This document shows, one piece after another, positions 36,912 to 47,120 of a DNA stretch of 64,000 bases. Source of the DNA: Bremerella sp. P1 (GTDB lineage Bacteria > Planctomycetota > Planctomycetia > Pirellulales > Pirellulaceae); the NCBI RefSeq assembly GCF_028748185.1, contig NZ_CP118164.1:4613814-4677813 (forward strand), in the 5' to 3' direction. Numbering within the stretch: position 1 is the stretch's first letter; each line of letters opens with the position of its first letter. The notes below the pieces were generated by a model. That model saw only the letters and a list, made by a program, of their open reading frames with translations, had not been told where the DNA came from and searched no databases. The translations under genes and the position numbers were made by a program.

Positions 36912-37145
36912 TTATGAACGAGTCGAGCTTACCGCAGATGATTGGTCGGGGGAAGCTGCCGCGTCGTCTTCTTGTGGCGATGAAGTCAGTTGAACGAGGT
37001 CGCCTGCTTGAGACTTGGCACCGCATCCGGAACCGCAACCGCCACCACACGAGCCCGCAGCGCCTTGAATGCCGCGAATGATGGTCCAGCCGATGTAACT
37101 CGCGGCCGAGGCAACAATGACCAACACGATTAGATTCTGCCACAT
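36912..37145 (-). CDS. FeoB-associated Cys-rich membrane peptide
   Basis: 77 residues: one transmembrane helix at about 3-25, then a Cys/Gly-rich turn SCGGGCGSGCG (three Cys) and a hydrophilic tail. This is the layout of the small FeoB-associated proteins that follow feoB in many bacteria and are thought to bind metal or assist FeoB. Good ribosome site (AAGGAG). It is the last gene of the feoA-feoA-feoB set, 53 bases after feoB. Confidence 0.85.
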   Translation of the reverse strand: MWQNLIVLVIVASAASYIGWTIIRGIQGAAGSCGGGCGSGCGAKSQAGDLVQLTSSPQEDDAAASPDQSSAVSSTRS

Positions 37146-37197
37146 GGAAAGCTCCTTGGTCCAATCGTTGCGAATTGCATAGGAAAGTCAAATGCAA

Positions 37198-39414
37198 CTA
37201 ACTTAGCATGATCGCGGCCGATACCTGGTAAGTGATCAGGGCACCCAGGTAGGCAAGTACGGTCATGTACACGAAGGTGAAGATAGGCCATCTCCAACTG
37301 TTGGTTTCTCGTTTGATCACTGCCAGTGTCGCTGCGCATTGGGCACACAGGGCAAAGAAGACCATGATCGACAAGGCCACCGGAATGTTAAATACGTTCT
37401 CATCGGTTCCGGCCCACTTGGCTTCCTTAATGGTTTCGCGAAGCGGTGCGGACTCTTCGTCTTCTTCGCCACCGAGGTTGTAGAGAACGCCCATCGTGCT
37501 GATGATCACCTCGCGTGCCGGGAACGAAGCGATCGCCGCACTGCCGATCTTCCAGTCCCAGCCTAACGGCTTGACGACCGGCTCGATCCAGTGCCCAGCC
37601 ATGCCCAGGAAGCTACCGCGAAGCAGTTCGCCATCGATCTGGTTATTGATTTCGACTAGACGCTCTTCGATTTGGGCGGCCTCTTCCTCGTTGGCACCTT
37701 CCAACTGCGATTCGAGCTGAGCAATCTCGTTGGCAAACGGAGCGGTCGCAGCTTCTTCGTTTCGGGGGAAGTAAGAAAGGGCCCACACGATGATGGTCAT
37801 CGCAAAGATCAACGTTCCGGCACGTTTGACAAACGCCCAGCCCTTTTCCACCATCACCATCAGCACGCCGGAGATCGACGGGAATTTGTAGCTGGGAAGC
37901 TCCATCACAAATGGGGGCGTTTCGCCCGGCAGGATCGTCCGGCGAAGCACGAAGGCCACACCGACGGCCGCCAGGATCCCCAGCAGATACATGCTGAGCA
38001 TGACCAGCGTATGCAGCGAAAGGAATCCGCCGATCGTCTCATCGGGAATGAAGGCCGCCGTCAGCAGCACATAGACTGGCATGCGAGCGCTACAACTCAT
38101 CAGCGGAGCCACCAGAATCGTGATCAGGCGATCGCGACGGTTCTCGATCACGCGCGCCGCCATGATTCCGGGAATGGCACAGGCAAAGCTGGACAGTAGC
38201 GGAATGAACGACTTGCCGCTCAGTCCGATCTTGCTGAATAAGCGATCCATTAAGTACGCCGCCCGGGCTAGGTAGCCGCAGTCTTCCAGGATCGCGATGA
38301 AGAAAAACAGGATGCAAATCTGCGGTAGGAATACCAGCACGCCACCGACGCCAGCGATCACGCCGTCGATCAGTAGGGACTTCAGGGCCCCATCGGCCAG
38401 GCTGGCATCGACCAAGCCAGCGATGAGTTCGAAGAACCCTTCGATGTACCCCATCAGGTTGCCGGCGACCAGGTCGCTGAACACGGCCTGGAACATGAGG
38501 GTCATAATGAGGATGAAGAAGATTGTGCCGCCAACTCGATTGGTCAGGATACGGTCGATGCGATCCGAGAGCGTCACCTTGCGGGCTGCTTCTCGAGTGA
38601 TGATTCCGTCGAGGACGCTTTGCACCCACTTGTAGCGTGAGATGGCTTCAATGGCCGGAACCGGCTGGCCGAGCTCTGCGAGTTGATTGCGAGACTCAAC
38701 AATCCAGTTGTGCAGTTCCTGACCACCGCTGGTCAGTTCTTTTTCGAGATAACCACTTGTATCCAGCAATAGGCGTTCGGCCAGGTAGCGAGTCGACTCC
38801 GCATCGTGCTTCTGTAGCTTTTCGTGAAGCTGGCTGACCTTATCGCAGAACTCGGCTGGGAAAGGGCTTTCGGGTGAAATGCTATCTCGGTCCAGCAGTG
38901 AAACAATTGTGTCACGCAGCTGATCGAGGCCTCCCTTACGGTTGGCCTGGGTAGCGACGACAGGCACGTCCAACCGCTCGGCAAGCTTGTCGACATCGAC
39001 CGAGATCCCTTTGTCCTTGGCGATGTCGCCCATGTTCAATGCAACAACGGTCGGCAGGCCCAGTTCCTTGACCTGACTGACGATGTACAAGTTACGCTCA
39101 AGATTACTGGCATCGACGATCACCAGTACGGCATTCGGCTTGGCTTCGTTTGCTTGCCGACCCAGCAGGACATCGACCGTCACCATTTCGTCGGGAGAAC
39201 GCGGCGCTAGGCTGTAGGTGCCCGGCAGGTCGATCAGTTCAACCTTTTGACCCTTGTGCGTGAACGAGCCATGCTTTTTTTCAACGGTCACGCCGGGGTA
39301 GTTGCCTGTTTTTTGACGGATCCCGGACAGGGCGTTGAAGAGGGTCGATTTGCCGGTGTTGGGGTTTCCGACCAGAGCGACGTTTAATGTTCGAGCAGGT
39401 GCGTCGACAGACAT
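37198..39414 (-). CDS. feoB: Ferrous iron transport protein B (FeoB)
   Basis: 738 residues from the ATG at 39414, chosen because the GTPase domain begins there (MSVDAPARTLNVALVGNPN); a TTG upstream would add 19 unrelated residues. G domain with GNPNTGKST (P-loop), DLPGTYSL (G3) and NMGD/ VDASN (G4/G5 region), then a helical spacer and about eight transmembrane helices with gate motifs such as PLLSSFACAIPGIMAARVI and FPAREVIISTMGVLYN (in parts). FeoB is a GTP-dependent Fe(II) importer in the inner membrane. The Cys residues in the two Gate motifs (SSFACAIPG, LMSCSARMP) are present. Third gene of an operon preceded by Fur-type boxes. Confidence 0.97.
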   Translation of the reverse strand: MSVDAPARTLNVALVGNPNTGKSTLFNALSGIRQKTGNYPGVTVEKKHGSFTHKGQKVELIDLPGTYSLAPRSPDEMVTVDVLLGRQANEAKPNAVLVIVDASNLERNLYIVSQVKELGLPTVVALNMGDIAKDKGISVDVDKLAERLDVPVVATQANRKGGLDQLRDTIVSLLDRDSISPESPFPAEFCDKVSQLHEKLQKHDAESTRYLAERLLLDTSGYLEKELTSGGQELHNWIVESRNQLAELGQPVPAIEAISRYKWVQSVLDGIITREAARKVTLSDRIDRILTNRVGGTIFFILIMTLMFQAVFSDLVAGNLMGYIEGFFELIAGLVDASLADGALKSLLIDGVIAGVGGVLVFLPQICILFFFIAILEDCGYLARAAYLMDRLFSKIGLSGKSFIPLLSSFACAIPGIMAARVIENRRDRLITILVAPLMSCSARMPVYVLLTAAFIPDETIGGFLSLHTLVMLSMYLLGILAAVGVAFVLRRTILPGETPPFVMELPSYKFPSISGVLMVMVEKGWAFVKRAGTLIFAMTIIVWALSYFPRNEEAATAPFANEIAQLESQLEGANEEEAAQIEERLVEINNQIDGELLRGSFLGMAGHWIEPVVKPLGWDWKIGSAAIASFPAREVIISTMGVLYNLGGEEDEESAPLRETIKEAKWAGTDENVFNIPVALSIMVFFALCAQCAATLAVIKRETNSWRWPIFTFVYMTVLAYLGALITYQVSAAIMLS

Positions 39415-39506
39415 TCGGCGGGCTATAGGGGTTGGCTGCTTGTGGAATCTGAGATACGTCGCAATTAGCAACAGGCAGAGCGGCGAGGACGGTATGTGCT
39501 ACGAAG

Positions 39507-39731
39507 TTAACTCACGAGTTCCACCAGGTCGGCTTCTGTCTTTCGCAGGCTCAGGTGATAGCCGCGAATCTCCACCTCCAAGGGATCGCCGAACGGGGCC
39601 GATCCGATCATCTTAACACTGCAGCCAGGGGTCATTCCCATTTCCATCAGTCGCACGGCTGCCACATTGGTGGCATCGATCGAGGCGATGACGGCTTTCT
39701 GGCCCACCGCAAGCTGCGACAATTTTGACAT
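39507..39731 (-). CDS. feoA: FeoA-like SH3 protein (second feoA)
   Basis: 74 residues from the ATG at 39731. FeoA fold: a small beta-barrel with the pattern RLMEMGMTPGCSVKMIGSAP, then PLEVEIRGYHLSLRKTEADLV. It partners FeoB and is thought to modulate its GTPase. It is the second of two consecutive feoA genes; the two proteins differ widely, so this is an old duplication. Five bases separate it from the first feoA, and feoB follows after 92 bases. Confidence 0.9.
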   Translation of the reverse strand: MSKLSQLAVGQKAVIASIDATNVAAVRLMEMGMTPGCSVKMIGSAPFGDPLEVEIRGYHLSLRKTEADLVELVS

Positions 39732-39736
39732 AGTGC

Positions 39737-39964
39737 TTAGTCCGTGCTGACTAGAATGTTCAAGACGTCCGATTGTCGAAAACAGAGCTTTGACTGCCCT
39801 ACTCGTACGATGCAAGGACTGCCACTCTGCAGCATCTCGACTTCCGTTCCCGTCTGAAGGCCCATCTCGGCCATACGCTTCACATCGTCTTGCCCGCCAA
39901 CGACTTGGGAGATCCGTACTACGGACCCGGGCTGAACCATGTTTAGGGGAATATCGGGAAACAT
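39737..39964 (-). CDS. feoA: FeoA-like SH3 protein (first feoA)
   Basis: 75 residues. FeoA barrel with PGSVVRISQVVGG, KRMAEMGLQTGTEVEMLQSG and PCIVRVGQSKLCFRQSDVLNILV (in parts). First gene of the ferrous iron operon, with overlapping Fur-type boxes just upstream of the start. Two separate FeoA proteins in one operon are found in several phyla; whether both bind FeoB is not known. Start is the first ATG in frame after the boxes. Confidence 0.9.
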   Translation of the reverse strand: MFPDIPLNMVQPGSVVRISQVVGGQDDVKRMAEMGLQTGTEVEMLQSGSPCIVRVGQSKLCFRQSDVLNILVSTD

Positions 39965-39976
39965 CTATTGCCTGCT

Positions 39977-40003
39977 AATTGAGAGTAATTCTCATTAGAG
40001 AAT
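39977..40003 (-). promoter_or_regulatory. Overlapping Fur-type boxes before the feo operon
   Basis: TGAGAGTAATTCTCA (39980-39994) is the common Fur box TGAGAATnATTCTCA with one change, and it overlaps TTCTCATTAGAGAA (39989-40002), a perfect palindrome with 5-bp arms. They lie 13-39 bases before the first feoA start. Repression of Fe(II) uptake when iron is plentiful is the known role. Confidence 0.8.
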
Positions 40004-40147
40004 CTTAACTGAGGCAGGCCTCTATGGCAAGGTGCTGGTTATCGCGTGATTCGGATGGAGGAAAAGAAAACCAGAAGGATCACTTATTCGTCTCGACTTA
40101 TGGCGAAAGTTTTCGATTAGGAAGAATGATCTCGGAGCGAAAGCAGT

Positions 40148-41407
40148 ATGAATGTACGTGCGACGATTGCCCTGGTTTTCCTAGGGCTGATGGCGATTGA
40201 ATTGCCGGCACAACAGCCGTTCCGATATACCAGTCGAGAAGAAGACGATCGACGACGAGCCGAACAGCAGGCGGCCCAGTTGCAGCAGAGGCCCGTGCTG
40301 CCAGAAAAACTTCTTGAGAAGCTCGATCAAATTCGCAAGAGCGGCGAGCTTTCTGGTTCCGGAGGTGGGAAGGACACTGCCTACTATCACTATCACATCC
40401 TCTTCTACGATGTGCTCCGCCCCAATGTGGAGGCTCCCTTCGATACGCAGGGACTTCGGCCTGAGATGACATCCCAGGTACTCAGCCTGTGTGGTCTGGG
40501 GGATGCCAAACCGCCCCAGCGATTTCCGTACGAGACGGTGCTGCTCTTAGGCGAACTGCGAAAGAATAAAATGGCCAAGGAGTTGTCGGAGCTGGCCGAA
40601 GATTCATCGCAGCCGACCGCCGTGCGGTATGCGTGTATCTTTGCCCTATACCGAGCAGGCGAACCATTCCGCGCTGACTTGTTGATCTCGATTTTGGAGA
40701 ACGAATCCAATTTTGAAAGTCGAGTCATCGGCCTGATTGCCCTGATGCATGGTGGCGAAAAGAGTGTGCCGACACTCGTGAAGCATCTGCAGGATGCGAA
40801 TGTCGAGATCGCGACAGCCGCGGCATGTGGTCTGTACTATGCGCGTCCGCCTGAGGCCGTTCCACTTTTGGACAAGGCATACCGTCGCTATGCTCATGGA
40901 AGCCCGCCGCTGTTGATTCTGTCGGCGCTAGAACGATACGAAAACGAGCCATGCCGGCAAGTACTGGCCGGATTGATTCGCGATACGCTGGATGGCAAGC
41001 TGCCGATGCAAAACATGTATCGGATTCTGTCGGCATTCGAGGATGCCTGCGACCAGGATTGGCAGCGTGTGGCCGGCATCAAAGAGTTTGACCCGGTCGT
41101 CGAAGCGGAGGCGGCACTCGAGTGGTACGCTCAGCACCGCATGAAATGGGAGCAACAGCAACAAACGCTCTTGGCCAAAGTTGTCAATGCCAAAGTACAG
41201 TTAGAAGTCGCCCAGCACGTGGAAACCGTACGGCATGAGGAATACAAGCGTCTCTTGCTGCTGCAAGGTGACGAAATCGTCACCCCAGAAATGTCCCAAG
41301 CCGCCCACGCCAGGTGGCAAACCGTGAAAGAAGAAGTCGCCCAGATGCAGCAAGAGCTAACGCAATCCGAAGCCCAGCTTAAGGGACTGAATGCTGACGG
41401 GCGTTGA
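40148..41407 (+). CDS. Exported helical (HEAT-like) protein of unknown function
   Basis: 419 residues with a signal peptide (about 1-21). The middle, about 130-260, shows HEAT-like repeats (AVRYACIFALYRAGEPFRADLLISILENE, VPTLVKHLQDANVEIATAAACGLYYAR, in part). The last 80 residues form a charged coiled coil (LLAKVVNAKVQLEVAQHVETV and TVKEEVAQMQQELTQSEAQ). A small beta part may lie at 20-110. I recognise no catalytic motif. It resembles the 34713 gene in architecture (signal peptide, basic helices, HEAT-like repeats) but not in close sequence. It overlaps the convergent gene by 29 bases. Confidence 0.7.
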   Translation: MNVRATIALVFLGLMAIELPAQQPFRYTSREEDDRRRAEQQAAQLQQRPVLPEKLLEKLDQIRKSGELSGSGGGKDTAYYHYHILFYDVLRPNVEAPFDTQGLRPEMTSQVLSLCGLGDAKPPQRFPYETVLLLGELRKNKMAKELSELAEDSSQPTAVRYACIFALYRAGEPFRADLLISILENESNFESRVIGLIALMHGGEKSVPTLVKHLQDANVEIATAAACGLYYARPPEAVPLLDKAYRRYAHGSPPLLILSALERYENEPCRQVLAGLIRDTLDGKLPMQNMYRILSAFEDACDQDWQRVAGIKEFDPVVEAEAALEWYAQHRMKWEQQQQTLLAKVVNAKVQLEVAQHVETVRHEEYKRLLLLQGDEIVTPEMSQAAHARWQTVKEEVAQMQQELTQSEAQLKGLNADGR

Positions 41408-42008
41408 GTTCGGCAAGTTTCTGATAGGCATACTCGCTTACATCGAAGGGCTCTCCTTGAATCCCCCGAGCGTGAACGTTCAGGCCGAAACAGCAATCGG
41501 GGCCGTAGAGAATGCTGAAGCCGTTGCCGCAGTGGCGAAACTGTCCTTCAATGCCCGCATCACGCTGGATGGCATCCAAAGTTTGACGTACCGTTGGATT
41601 CTTCGAAGGTAAGTGGATGACCTTATCTTTGTCCGCATCCGAAAACGTGAAGGAGGAAAGTACCGGATGCTCGTCATTCCAACGGGAGAAATAAAAGGAT
41701 AGATCGGCAAGTGTGACGTCATCTGCCGGCAAGCTTACACGCCGCTCCATTAATTGCCGTTCCCGCTTGGCCGGTTGATACCAGTGGGCTGCCAGCACAA
41801 TAGTGGTGAATAGGCCAATCGCGACCAGGGTTCCCAGCAGCGGCATCGGCGAAAGGTTCTTGTCTCGCCGCGAATTCGATCGCATGTACAGTAAGGCAAA
41901 CCAAACGCTCGACACGGCCATCATGAACATCACGTGTAAGATGAACAACGTGCCAAAAACGATGGGCAGCAAGATATCAAAGCCAATCGATAGGGAGTGA
42001 CGCGGCAT
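41379..42008 (-). CDS. Two-helix membrane protein with a possible STN-like soluble domain
   Basis: 209 residues. Helices at about 10-40 and 58-77, then a soluble C-terminal part from about 85. That part contains LSSFTFSDADKDKVIHLPSK and TVRQTLDAIQRDAGIEGQFRHCGNGFSILYG, which has the beta-alpha pattern of STN (secretin/TonB N-terminal) domains. This is a resemblance only. Two cysteines are present in the DCCFG turn. The gene runs into the convergent 3' end of the upstream helical protein by 29 bases, so their transcripts overlap. No function assigned. Confidence 0.65.
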   Translation of the reverse strand: MPRHSLSIGFDILLPIVFGTLFILHVMFMMAVSSVWFALLYMRSNSRRDKNLSPMPLLGTLVAIGLFTTIVLAAHWYQPAKRERQLMERRVSLPADDVTLADLSFYFSRWNDEHPVLSSFTFSDADKDKVIHLPSKNPTVRQTLDAIQRDAGIEGQFRHCGNGFSILYGPDCCFGLNVHARGIQGEPFDVSEYAYQKLAELNARQHSVP

Positions 42009-42166
42009 CGGTCTATCCGGGATGAGATGAAGAGTTGGTTAATGATACCACTTCATCTTTTGTGTACCATCAAGTTCTCTTAACCGGCAATGGTTATGTT
42101 CTTCGCGTTTCTCTGGTAAAATACCGGTATTTCCATTCCTACCCCGGTCCCTAGGAGGGCGATTCG

Positions 42167-42988
42167 ATGCAACAGCTTACGCCAGAAGGTAACCGAATCG
42201 TCAATGATTTGGCTCAGCGATATGGTTTCAGTACGGATGCTGTGACCCACATGATGTTTGCCGTACTCAATGGCAATGGCGGAATGGCGCAGTTCAATCA
42301 CCCTGAATTTGGCGGCTCCGGGCAGTGGATGCAGGGCGGGATGATGATGTTGGGGGACATGTTCAACTACGGACTGAAGAACTCGGTAGGGGGACTGTGT
42401 CAGGAAATCTCCAACATTCTGGCCAACCAACCCGGGTTGCTGCGGACCGGCAGTTTTCAGTCACAAAGCCAAAGTGGCGGTGGCCAGCAAAATCAAGCTA
42501 CCGGCGGCCAAATGGGACAATCGAGTCTGTTCGTGCCAGATCCCGATCAGAATTGGTGGCCTCAAGATCTTGGTTCTCCCAGTTCAACCGGATCACAAAA
42601 CAACGTGCAATATGCTTACTTTCCCAATATTTCTCGCTTGGCGGTAAAGACTGGCGGCGACGTGTGGGTTTACGATACCCAGAATCATCAGATCGGCGGT
42701 TTCTCGCAGCAGCAGGGAATGGGTAGTTCGATCATCTTTTCCAGCCAATTCGGTACTGTCAGTTTGGCAACGCTGCCGGTTGTTTCGCGCAATGGTCAAA
42801 CCATTCAAGCCCAGCCGCAGTCGTCGACAGCACCTCCTGCACAGCCGACTCCAGCCCCAGCGGCCCCTTCGGCCAATGAAGCGAATGTCTTCGACGCGAT
42901 TGCGAAGCTTGGCGAGCTTCGCGACAAGGGATTTCTTAGCGATGAAGAGTTCAACTCGAAGAAGTCAGAACTGCTGGGACGGCTGTAA
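42167..42988 (+). CDS. SHOCT-domain protein with low-complexity linker
   Basis: 273 residues with an excellent ribosome site (AGGAGGG). The first 95 residues are Met- and Gly-rich helices (MMFAVLNGNGGMAQF, MQGGMMMLGDMFNYG). A Gln/Gly/Ser-rich stretch and a beta-rich part (residues about 145-215, FPNISRLAVKTGGDVWVYDTQN in part) follow, then a Pro/Ala/Gln-rich linker. The C-terminal 35 residues are a SHOCT domain (IAKLGELRDKGFLSDEEFNSKKSELLGRL, in part), a short two-helix module often found at the end of membrane or PH-like proteins. There is no signal peptide. Function unknown. Confidence 0.85.
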   Translation: MQQLTPEGNRIVNDLAQRYGFSTDAVTHMMFAVLNGNGGMAQFNHPEFGGSGQWMQGGMMMLGDMFNYGLKNSVGGLCQEISNILANQPGLLRTGSFQSQSQSGGGQQNQATGGQMGQSSLFVPDPDQNWWPQDLGSPSSTGSQNNVQYAYFPNISRLAVKTGGDVWVYDTQNHQIGGFSQQQGMGSSIIFSSQFGTVSLATLPVVSRNGQTIQAQPQSSTAPPAQPTPAPAAPSANEANVFDAIAKLGELRDKGFLSDEEFNSKKSELLGRL

Positions 42989-42989
42989 T

Positions 42990-43002
42990 GGCAATCGTTG
43001 CC
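42990..43002. terminator. Small hairpin between convergent genes
   Basis: GGCAA-TCG-TTGCC directly after the SHOCT gene stop and before the stop of the SASA esterase gene. Stem of five pairs and no T tract; weak evidence. Confidence 0.3.
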
Positions 43003-43020
43003 CTTAATGCCAAGTGTCGA

Positions 43021-44001
43021 TCAATTCTGCTTCGTTAAGTCCACCATCGCTTCACCAAACGCGTGTCCGATATTGAAGAACGTGTCGGCACGCCCGTAGT
43101 AGTGATAGCCTCCGTCGAACGACTCGCCGTCCTTCACGATGTAAGGGCTCGTTTTCACGAAGGCGACGTTGCCTTTGAATTCCGGCACCTTGGAAACGTC
43201 TTCCTGCAGCTTGCGGAATGCGAAGTGTTTCTCCGCGTATCGCTTCTCGGGCTCGACCCCTTGCTGGCCCAGTTCGCCGATAACGAAGGGGAGCTTGGGG
43301 GCATCAAGATCTTTGCGAACGTCACGAACGAGGTTTTCCAGGTTCTGGCCGTACTCGCCCATCTTCTTCTGGTCGATGATGTCGTTGAAGCCTTGGAAGA
43401 AGACAAAGCCTGAAAGTTCGTAGCCGTCTTTGGGGTTATAGCCAGGCACCACTTGCTCGATGTTGGCCAGTGTTTCCTTGACGATGCGAATGGTATCGCG
43501 ATACGCCTCGCCGTACGTTTCCTCTGGCAGCGGTTCAATCTCTTTCGTTTGGCGATTGCGCTGCGTGTAGTCTCCCTTGCCGGAGCTAGGTGGGCGAAAA
43601 CGAACCGCCAGGGCACGTCCGCCCCAGGCACACTTGATGATCAGGACCTTCTCGTCGAACGCATTGCCGACGACATGGCCGAACTCGAGTTCCGGACCGA
43701 AGCGATTGGTTGGCGTGCCGTAGCCGAGGCCGAGCTTGCCTTGCCCGCGGTCGTCGTTGTATTTGATGAATACGTCGTTGCGTTCAATCCAGCCATTGTC
43801 GTCCCGCAGGTGCTGATATGCTTTCGCCGTTGCGGGATCTGCGAGTAACTGTTCCAGGTGCTTGATCGCTCCTTTCCCTTCCATGTTGGACTGACCGCAA
43901 AGGACAAACACTTTCACCGGCGCCGCCTGGGATACGGAAGCCGAGAGGATCAAAGCAAGGGTGGCCAGTGCTGGCACGGTAATGGACGAAAAGACACGCA
44001 T
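43021..44001 (-). CDS. Exported SASA-family carbohydrate esterase (SGNH hydrolase)
   Basis: 326 residues with a signal peptide (about 1-26). The SGNH nucleophile block is CGQSNMEGKG with Ser38, as in sialate O-acetylesterase and DUF303/SASA proteins. Further family features are IIKCAWGGRALAVRFRPPSSG and GFVFFQGFNDI, then a C-terminal block GYHYYGRADTFFNIG with the likely catalytic Asp/His region. These enzymes remove acetyl groups from carbohydrates in the periplasm or outside the cell. The gene stands alone on its strand among exported carbohydrate-related genes. Confidence 0.9.
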   Translation of the reverse strand: MRVFSSITVPALATLALILSASVSQAAPVKVFVLCGQSNMEGKGAIKHLEQLLADPATAKAYQHLRDDNGWIERNDVFIKYNDDRGQGKLGLGYGTPTNRFGPELEFGHVVGNAFDEKVLIIKCAWGGRALAVRFRPPSSGKGDYTQRNRQTKEIEPLPEETYGEAYRDTIRIVKETLANIEQVVPGYNPKDGYELSGFVFFQGFNDIIDQKKMGEYGQNLENLVRDVRKDLDAPKLPFVIGELGQQGVEPEKRYAEKHFAFRKLQEDVSKVPEFKGNVAFVKTSPYIVKDGESFDGGYHYYGRADTFFNIGHAFGEAMVDLTKQN

Positions 44002-44101
44002 GGGGAGCTCCGAGGTGTGATGAGATCGCAGGAGTGAAGTAGATTTATTGTCTCTGGAGAATCCTTCGACTGCAAACTGTTTAATGGATCGGACTCGGGG
44101 T

Positions 44102-44908
44102 CTAGGCTTCGTGTGCCCAGACTTTAAAGTCCTTTAATTCGTTCACACCGAAGGTTGTCGTCAGGGCGACGTCGGCGGCATCACGGCCGCGTGCCATGAG
44201 AACACGACCAATCCTTGGTGTGTTGTTTCGTGCATCGAAAGCGTACCATTGCCCGCCCAGGTATGCCTCGAACCAGGCGCTGAAGTCCATCGGATCGGCC
44301 GAGGGGGGGACACCAATGTCACCAAGATACCCGGTACAGTAGCGAGCCGGGATATTGCAGTTTCGGCAAAAGGTTATGGCCAGGTGCATGAAGTCGCGGC
44401 AGACGCCGACACGTTCGCGATACACGCCCATCGCCGTGCGGGTAGCTCGCGCCTGCATGTAGTCGAACTTGACGTGCCCATGCACAAAGTCGCAGATGGC
44501 TTGCACGCGAGCCCAGCCTGGTGGCGTAGTGCCGAACAGTTCCCAAGCGATATCCTTCAGCTCGCTATCGACCTCGCAATAACGACTGGCCAACAAATAG
44601 GTGAGTGTCTCGTAGGGAAGGTCCTGGACTTCTGCCTGTTGTGCATAGGGTGCCTGCAGGTCGGGAAGCCCACTGTCTTGGACAAGGGCCGTATTGCGAA
44701 AAGTGATCTGACCGATCGGAGCAACGATTCGCCCACAACGATTTCCGTACATGTCATAGTACTCGGAAATCGGTAAGGGTGGAGTCGTTTGCAACTGATC
44801 CGGCTGGAGAGTTGTCTGCTCTCGCGTGGGATGCAGATAAAGCATCAACAGCATGGGAGCAGGTTGCAGCGATTCAAAGGAAATTTCGTATCCAACGCGA
44901 ATATGCAT
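44102..44908 (-). CDS. Transglutaminase-like domain protein
   Basis: 268 residues, no signal peptide. The N-terminal 110 residues match the bacterial transglutaminase-like N-terminal domain (SFESLQPAPMLLMLYLHP). The transglutaminase core holds the catalytic Cys in RERVGVCRDFMHLAITFCRNCNIPARY (about residue 170), His in FSAWFEAYLGGQWYAFDAR and Asp in the last (in parts). Such proteins are commonly putative cysteine peptidases; some are encoded beside circularly-permuted ATP-grasp and alpha-E genes, which are not seen here. Substrate unknown. Confidence 0.88.
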   Translation of the reverse strand: MHIRVGYEISFESLQPAPMLLMLYLHPTREQTTLQPDQLQTTPPLPISEYYDMYGNRCGRIVAPIGQITFRNTALVQDSGLPDLQAPYAQQAEVQDLPYETLTYLLASRYCEVDSELKDIAWELFGTTPPGWARVQAICDFVHGHVKFDYMQARATRTAMGVYRERVGVCRDFMHLAITFCRNCNIPARYCTGYLGDIGVPPSADPMDFSAWFEAYLGGQWYAFDARNNTPRIGRVLMARGRDAADVALTTTFGVNELKDFKVWAHEA

Positions 44909-45007
44909 AGGTTTCCATTCTCGCTTGTCGAAGTTCGCCTAGTACGATCGTACCAGACGTTCTCACTCATTTCTCGACAATTTCAAAAACGAAAGAGCCG
45001 TTCTGCA

Positions 45008-46678
<1,671 letters not shown>

Positions 46679-46734
46679 TTGGGGAAGGTCCAGGCAGGGA
46701 AACGTACGGGAGACAATGGAGAACAAGAGAGAGG

Positions 46735-47100
46735 TTACTTCCAACTGAAGTTGGGATAGATCATGTCAAATAGTGTGGCGTATTCGTAGATGAGTGTCAC
46801 TACGTAAAATCCCAAGAGCAAAAAACGGTAGCGTTCAGGAAAGAGCTGAAAGATCTTAGCACATGCGAGTCCGATGGATGCGGATAAACCCATCGCGACG
46901 AAGGGAAGAAAGAGGACAAAACCGATGAGGCCCCACCACGGCCCCGATGGTAGCCATGTGGGAATCATCATCATGATCGGCAACACCGCGAAAGGAAGCA
47001 AAAGTGTGCACCAAGCCAGCACACGTGACACGGCCAGCGAACTGGCAAGCTCCGCCGGAGCTTGCGGCGGAGCATAGGGGTTCGGTTCCTCTTGAAGCAT
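46735..47100 (-). CDS. Small membrane protein of unknown function
   Basis: 121 residues with three or four hydrophobic helices (about 22-44, 55-75, 78-98 and 92-112). It starts with an acidic/proline-rich MLQEEPNPYAPPQAPAEL, the NPYxxP motif common at the N-terminus of small planctomycete membrane proteins. No family recognised. It sits between the sulfatase (20 bases upstream) and FAD oxidoreductase (56 bases downstream) genes on the same strand, so the three may form one transcript. Confidence 0.75.
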   Translation of the reverse strand: MLQEEPNPYAPPQAPAELASSLAVSRVLAWCTLLLPFAVLPIMMMIPTWLPSGPWWGLIGFVLFLPFVAMGLSASIGLACAKIFQLFPERYRFLLLGFYVVTLIYEYATLFDMIYPNFSWK

Positions 47101-47120
47101 ATGGCGATGCCTCGCGTCTG

